Assembly: GCA_963995505.1 (NCBI GenBank)
Contig: OZ023198.1
Span: 6,286,558-6,350,557 of the forward strand
From: Hypericum androsaemum
Lineage: Eukaryota > Streptophyta > Magnoliopsida > Malpighiales > Hypericaceae
Direction: 5' to 3'
DNA length: 64,000 bases
Shown one piece after another: positions 58,365 to 64,000 of the stretch (positions are counted from its first letter, which is position 1; every line of letters begins with the position of its first letter). A program made the position numbers and the translations under genes. Below the pieces are notes generated by a model. That model saw only the letters and a program-made list of their open reading frames with translations. It made no database searches and was not told where the DNA came from.

Positions 58365-59062
58365 ATGAGGTGATTTGGGACCCTCCCAAGATGACTCATT
58401 TCTTCCACCCGAGGGTGGGGTGTTGCAATGATAATCTAATCGTTCCTTCCTTGAGGTTGCATGCGATATCAGTGTTTGTTGGGGATGAAAGCGGGATCAT
58501 CAACCGGATTGCCGGGGTCTTTGCGAGGAGAGGTTACAACATTGAGTCCCTGGCCGTTGGTCTCAACAAGGACAAAGCTCTCTTCACCATTGTCGTCTCT
58601 GAAAATGAAAGGGTCTTGCGCCAAGTTGTCGAGCAGCTCAACAAGCTCGTCAATGTCATCAAGGTGTCTACCCCTTTACCACCTATAACCCTAAACCCTA
58701 ATCTCTTGAGTCCGACTCTTGAAGAATTACTCACAAATCGCTGGTTCTTTCGGTAATGAATGCATTGTATCAAAAGTGAACAATGCAGTGCTTTAAGCAA
58801 TGTTAGTTGTAAACAAATGTCCATGCTCAAGCAAACACACAAGTTTAAATCGTCTCCTAGCTTAACTCTGCTTTTTATGACAAGAGACTCAGCATACCGA
58901 TAAACACCTTCTTCAGGGTTTACTTATTGTAACCTGATTGTAAACCTTCTCATGCTTTGTTATGCTTAATTGGTTCAGGTGGAAGATATTTCTCGGGAGC
59001 CACAAGTAGAACGTGGACTGATGCTTATGAAGCTAAATGCAGATCCAACTACACGCCAAGAG
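58116..59062 (+). pseudogene. VAT1: Acetolactate synthase regulatory subunit (VAT1-like), first ACT domain only
   Basis: The intact protein (about 480 residues, two ACT repeats) activates acetolactate synthase in plastids and confers feedback by valine and leucine. Here exons end at 58312, then 58456-58663 and 58979-59062, with good splice sites. They encode the first ACT domain ([40 protein letters not shown]) and the start of the next block ([18 protein letters not shown]). The splice donor after 59062 has no visible partner: 59063-59660 shows no second ACT domain, then a transposon and COG1 follow. Exon 1 has a transit-peptide-like composition but no in-frame ATG between the stop at 58086-58088 and homology. 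Both ends are therefore defective. A product from an upstream exon cannot be excluded, but the 3' loss is clear. Confidence 0.8.
58318..58360. repeat. (CT)n microsatellite
   Basis: About 21 CT units just inside intron 1 of the VAT1-like remnant. Confidence 0.95.
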
Positions 59063-59663
59063 GTACTTTTCCTGTTCCCTGAAAGAAGGTAGATACGCAA
59101 GGAATAGCAAAATGTATTTGAATAAAAGGGTTTCTTGAATACAAGATTTTAATTGAACAACGTTCAAATTAATTAAGAGGTCTTCTTGTAAAGATAGAGG
59201 AACACAATGACCAATATCGAATCAATTTGAGGCAACAGAGGTATTAGGAGAATGAATGACTTTTCTCGAGGATCCACAAGTTTACTTGGGGACCCCCTTG
59301 TTGTCTATGAATTAACATAGAGAAGCAGGGAAAGTGAGTATGGTCCATGAAATAGGTGTGGTCTAACTGTTAAAATGTGTTATTAAATTAATTATGAATT
59401 TGCACCCTAGGGTTTGGTGTCCCCCTCTTTGAGAAGGTTGTTTCTGTCGCTCTCATGCTTCCCTTTTCTGTGCAACTGAAAAGAATATTTAGAACTCTTT
59501 GTTAGTTTTCAAGGCAATTTGGGATCTCTGATACCGCAAAACTCTGCGTGGCAGCTTCGAACCGTACTTTGGATTTTGCTGGTTGCATGTTGCTGGTTCC
59601 ACCATTAGACATATACATACATAAATAAATACTTGCCAATTCAAGAAAGCCCAAACCATTGTA
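59063..59663. other. Region where the rest of VAT1 is expected but absent
   Basis: No ACT domain, exon-like frame or other gene recognised in any frame. Confidence 0.6.
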
Positions 59664-59667
59664 ACAA

Positions 59668-61107
59668 GAGATAATTACTCTCAGGACCCCAGGGTATAGT
59701 AAAATAGACTCTGGGGACCTTGTAGTTTTCCTACTAATTACTGAGCCCCTGTAGTTTTATTATTATTATACACTCGGGTCCCTGTAACCGGAATCGTATA
59801 TTTTTCCGGCGAACTCCCCACTTGAAATGTCTAAAATGCCCCTAGGCATCTTCCTCCTTCTCTCTCACATCTTCCTCCTTTGTCCCCTCCTCTCTCTGCC
59901 CTCATCTTCAAACCTTCTTCGTCTTCAACCTCCCTCATTCCTTAGAAAACAAATTAAACACACAAAAACTAGCAAGAACACCAACTTCAAATCCAAAATA
60001 AAAATAGATCAGCCGTCGGGGTGGGATTTCTTGGGGTTTTCCCTAAATTGAATGGGGGTTATGGGATGTGTATGTGCAATCCGAGCCGCCCAGCCTGCCG
60101 CCCCCCACACCGTCGCTGCAACATCAGCCGTCGATCATGTCATCTTTCTTCTCCTTCCCCGCAGGTCCCACTCCTGAGTCTGGCCGAATCAACCTCACCG
60201 GAACTGGAATGGCAAGCACCCAGGCCTTCATAGCATTCAAGGAGAACGGCGGTCTCTCAGGGGTTGACAGTTGCGCGCCACCAGCTCCCGGGATCAGAGG
60301 TTTGAAGAGATTTGCTCCTGGTAGGAAGTCAGCAGAGTTGTTGGGGTTCATTGCTTACTCCCTTCTTGCCTGAAAGTCTTGGCTTTCGATTTCGGTGACG
60401 CGGCTGCTTTGGATTCGTCGGATATCCATAGATGAACTTGCACAATCTAATTTCTTTTCGAATAATGATGATTAAATTAAGACATGTGAAATCTATGGAT
60501 GGAGTTTGAATTTGGATAATTTAAGTTTTAGATTGGGATCTATGGCCCCCTCTTTTTGTTCTTTCTGAATAATGATAATTTAAGTTTTTGGAAGCTTGCG
60601 GTTTGGGATGGACCGTGGAATTAATTTTGCAAGTTGGTGTGGTTGGAGAGAGAGAGAGGAAGGAAGTTTTGATTATTTTGGTGAGAGAGAGAAGGGGAGG
60701 AGGGCAGTAGGAGGAAGGAGATGGTGTTTTTGAAAAAATATTCACAAAGATGGAATTGTGGTATTTTTTACCACAGGTTTAAAGGTTTGAAGATGAGGGA
60801 GGTTGAAGACGAAGACGAAGAAGGTTTGAAGATGAGGGGAGGGAGGTTGAAGACGAAGAAGGTTTGAAGATGAGGGGAGAGAGAGGAGGGGACGAAGGAG
60901 GAAGATGTGAGAGAGAATGAGGAAGATGCCTAGGGGCATTTTAGACATTTCAGGTGGGGAGTTTGCCAGAAAAATAAATGATTCCGGCTACAAGGATCCG
61001 AGTGTATAATAATAACCAAACTACAGGGGCTCAGTAATTAGTAGGAAAATTACATGGTCCTCAGAGTCTATTTTACTATACCCTGGGGTCCCGAGAGTAA
61101 TTATCTC
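59668..61107. mobile_element. Long-TIR DNA transposon, non-autonomous
   Basis: GAGATAATTACTCTCAGGAC at the left is matched in inverted form at the right end (GAGAGTAATTATCTC). The TIRs remain alignable for over 200 bp, including ATGCCCCTAGGCATCTTCCT near the inner edge. The flanks TTGTAACAA and TTGTATTCA agree in six of nine bases, a weak target-duplication candidate. The interior has a GC-rich stretch (about 60060-60370) with a frame reading GIRGLKRFAPGRKSAELLGF, perhaps a captured fragment, and a (GAAGACGAAGAAGGTTTGAA)-like short repeat (60800-60870). No transposase. Confidence 0.75.
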
Positions 61108-61289
61108 TTGTATTCATCATCAATGTTTTACTTTACAGCTCAGCATGTCAGACTTGTGCTGCGCGGGGCCCATCTTCCTCTTTCTTTTTATAAAGGCAAA
61201 GTAAACTAAATATGTTGCAGAATGCTGCAATACATAAAAATACAATGGAATAATACAAACATAATAGACTCGGAAGAAGAAGAAGAGAG

Positions 61290-64000
61290 ATGAGAGTAGC
61301 AGAACAAAAAGTGATCGTCGGGAAGATGATGGGTGACCGGGAGGCTGAGGCGGTTATGAGGAACAAGGGGATTTTGGAGATCCGGAAGGTGGAATCCAAC
61401 ACCAACCGCCAGATCGACCTGAACAAGGAGGATCTCCGGCAGCTCGTCGGCACCCGCTACCGCGACCTCATCGACTCCATGAGGTCCTCCTCCACCAGAA
61501 TCAGCACCCACATTCGCCGAATCCACCAACGCCGCCGTCTCCTTCTTCTGCCAGGTTGGCGAGCTCTTCCTCCACGCACTCACCGAGCTTCCCCTCTTCC
61601 GGGAGGCCCTCGGGTCTTCCATGACCCGGGAGGAAGTCTCCGCCGCCTGCCTCTCCTGGATTAGGTCCTGCGCCTCCATGTTGATTTCCAGGCCTCTCGC
61701 TGGTGGCGGAATCTGGTTTATCGAGCCCAATCCCGACAAGTCAGTAGGATCAAAGACTCCGTGGAGAGCCATTGCCAAAGTGTTCTTGACGACCTGATCC
61801 TCTTCCTTGAATCCCCCTCCGGAGGCTGCTCCCAGGCTGAATGACCTGTCGCCCTTTCTGCAAGATAAGTGTTACCGTAGCATCTCCGCCACAAGTCAAG
61901 ACGGAGGTTGATAATTTGTATGCTACCATGGACAATTCAGCTGCTGATGTGGCGGTAGTGGTCGAAAGATCTCTTTTCGTAGGGAGACTCTTGTTTGCAT
62001 TCCTGAACCATTTGAATCACATTCCTCTTATCCTTGGCTCTCCTAGGTTCTCAACCTTTGATATAACACCATCTTCGAGGAGGCAGCTCCGTGTTGCGAT
62101 TCATTCTCCCGACTCCGGTACCCCTAGCTGGAAAATTACCACCGGCTCCAGAAGGCATACTTCATTTGCGATTGATGCATTGCTCAGTGGCAATGAAAGC
62201 CCAAGCCCTAAGCTTGAAGAAGTCAGGAGAATCACTATGGATCTTTGCGACTGAGCTTACGGTTTGTGGATATCCTGGCTAACCAATGAGCTTTCTTCTA
62301 TTCGTAAATGGGATCTCGGAATGGATGATGCATTGTCTACAACAACTCCTTTAAGGGTATCACTTCTCATCATTCCCTGAGATATCATTTGACACATATG
62401 TCTCCTAAGAATTCTAAACAACCTGCCACCTAAATAAGCATTAGATGATGAATCTTTATCGAAGACCCCGCCTAGTTCATTTTTGTGTTGGGTGAAGCAT
62501 TATGGTTTCTACTTCACTTGGGAGCACATTGTCATCTTTGTACCTTGGACATTTATCAGAAATTTTAATAGCAGCTAATCTGGGAGTTAGTGATGATAGG
62601 ATATTTTATTTATCAAAAAATAAAATATGCTGTGTGTTTGAATTGAATGATTTGAAAGGCAGAAATACGATGTTTTGATCTTTGTGGTCCAAATCCTTTA
62701 TGGGAAGAATTACTTTTCTGTTTCTTTAGTCATTCTATAAAAATCATCATGTCTGTCTCATAGATGTGCAGGAAGAAGCATGTTAGACAAGCTCTTTGGA
62801 GGCCATTGTTTTGTTCTTTGCAAAATGCTCTTATGTGCAGCACGATAATGCACATCAGCAAGAAGATGTAAAGTTTCTGGAATGTGGCTTTTGTTCCTGA
62901 TTTGCTGCATTTGGTTTGCTTATGCGCAGTACACAAATAGATTATTCTTTTGATCTCCTGGCTACTGGGCAGGGTTGGGAGGAGACAGTTGTCAAACAAG
63001 AACAATCTGGAGACGGGGAATCACAAATGAGATTTTACCTACCATCCATGCCATCTCTGTACAGTATCTCATTTTTTGTTCCGAGCATGTGAAGAAACTC
63101 ATAGAGTTGGAGGTCATGTAATTGACAAGACTATTCTGCAAAAGCTTGCTTCAAAACTACTAGAAAAGGTATTAACTCTTTCTGATTCACTTCTTCTGTG
63201 TGCTTTATTGGAACATGCTTAGATGCAAGGAAAATGCTGATCATTCTTTCTCGTTAACTTTTCATCAATTTTGTACCTCAGCATTTGAGTGATGAAGGAG
63301 TGGTTGGAGTATGAGGATGTTGTCGAACTTTTGCAATAGTGAACAACATCCATGATTTCCACAACATAGCTTTTTGAAAGTAATTCTTTCTGATATGATC
63401 ACTCCGGTTGCTTACAGGCTTCTTGTTGATTCATTATCATTGTACAGCTATTATTGACAAATGATGTATCTGACTATAGATTGTCAACCAATCTTCTCCA
63501 GAGGATGAACATATAACTGCTTGCTTTACTATTTTTTGCATGCTGTAGTATTTTTTTTGAAACACCATCATTGGTCAATCTTCTCTCTGTGATCCCTGTT
63601 CTTTCTTGACCTTATTGAGGTGTGCCCTTTTCAGATTTTTATTTCTCAATGGTGGCTTAGCATGGTCATTTCTTTCAGTTATGACTGATTACTGCATCTA
63701 CCACTTGTGCCTCTTATTTTGGCTGCAGGTCGTTGAAATTTATGAGGATTTTGTGTCCACCAGCGAAGCTCATGTATCAGAAAAAGGAATTCTTCAAATT
63801 CTTTTGGATTTAAGGTTTGCTGCTGATGTTCTTTCTGGAGATAGTTACATGACTGCCGAGGAGCTGTCTAGGAATTCGATGGCCAAGTCTTCCATCAGAC
63901 GAATTCAAGAGCTGAACCACCCAGTCCTTGGAGCTTGTATGGATAGCTTGATCAGTCGTTTTTCAGGAAGATTAGATCCAATAAACTGGCTAACGTAAGA
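61290..64000 (+). pseudogene. COG1: Conserved oligomeric Golgi complex subunit 1 (COG1), decaying
   Basis: COG1 (Vps51/67 family) tethers vesicles at the Golgi; the plant protein has about 1,000 residues. The 5' part begins at ATG 61290 with ILEIRKVESN and EDLRQLVGTRYRDLIDS, then loses a piece at about 61475 and shifts frame. Later blocks are fused across deletions: QVGELFLHALTELPLFREAL (61553 on), EEVSAACLSWIRSC, GGGIWFIEPNPDK, ESHCQSVLDDLILFLES, VVERSLFVGRLLFAFLNH (61950 on), SPSPKLEEVRRITMDLCD. An in-frame TGA stands at 62252-62254. The exon 62973-63168 has a frameshift at about 63083. The exon 63729-63994 is intact (VSEKGILQILLDLRFAADVL) with a good donor at the window edge. More exons lie to the right. 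Most of the residue 60-400 region is missing, so this is a pseudogene. Confidence 0.85.

Noticed and set aside
58151..58408. ORF rich in Arg-Glu repeats on the minus strand
   Set aside because: Produced by the (CT)n microsatellite.

Overview
This is a nuclear fragment of a flowering plant, probably not a grass. It has spliced plant genes with GT-AG introns, a plastid acyl-ACP desaturase, a plant-type SYN4 cohesin subunit, plant retrotransposon lineages (Tat-like, Athila-like, an iMet-primed gypsy, a Cassandra TRIM) and an endogenous pararetrovirus. The species cannot be told from the sequence.

Three genes look intact: an acyl-ACP desaturase (13192-14654, +, 3 exons), the ELF9/Tat-SF1-like RNA-binding protein (15582-19207, +, 13 exons) and the SYN4-type Rad21 cohesin (22129-29660, -, about 15 exons). 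A PPR gene (19929-21066) is frameshifted. Farther right, an acetolactate synthase regulatory-subunit gene survives only as its first ACT domain (58116-59062), and a COG1 gene (61290 to the window edge) is full of deletions, stops and frameshifts. From general knowledge of Arabidopsis, desaturase - ELF9 - SYN4 - VAT1 - COG1 is the gene order of AT5G16240 to AT5G16300. The window is therefore a conserved syntenic block that is partly decaying, as expected of a fractionating duplicate.

The rest is mobile DNA. Positions 1-10608 hold a broken gypsy element ending in an LTR, a dead L1-type LINE (-), a plant mobile domain fragment, and Tat-like gypsy debris whose LTRs contain two families of short tandem repeats. 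Positions 31600-33130 hold an Athila-like remnant. Positions 35733-55893 are one nested stack: a long-TIR, Mutator-like element carrying an EF-hand gene fragment; inside it a 19 kb gypsy element (-, 2.9 kb LTRs); and inside that about 10.7 kb of scrambled pararetrovirus, with fragments in both orientations, two as-1-type promoters and AT-dinucleotide borders. Positions 56096-58007 hold another TIR element with a 9-bp target duplication, split by a complete Cassandra TRIM with 5S-rRNA-like LTRs. Positions 59668-61107 hold a third TIR element lying between the two decaying genes.

All calls come from reading motifs and translations. No similarity search was run, so lineage names are provisional and exon borders are inferred from splice consensus and reading-frame continuity.
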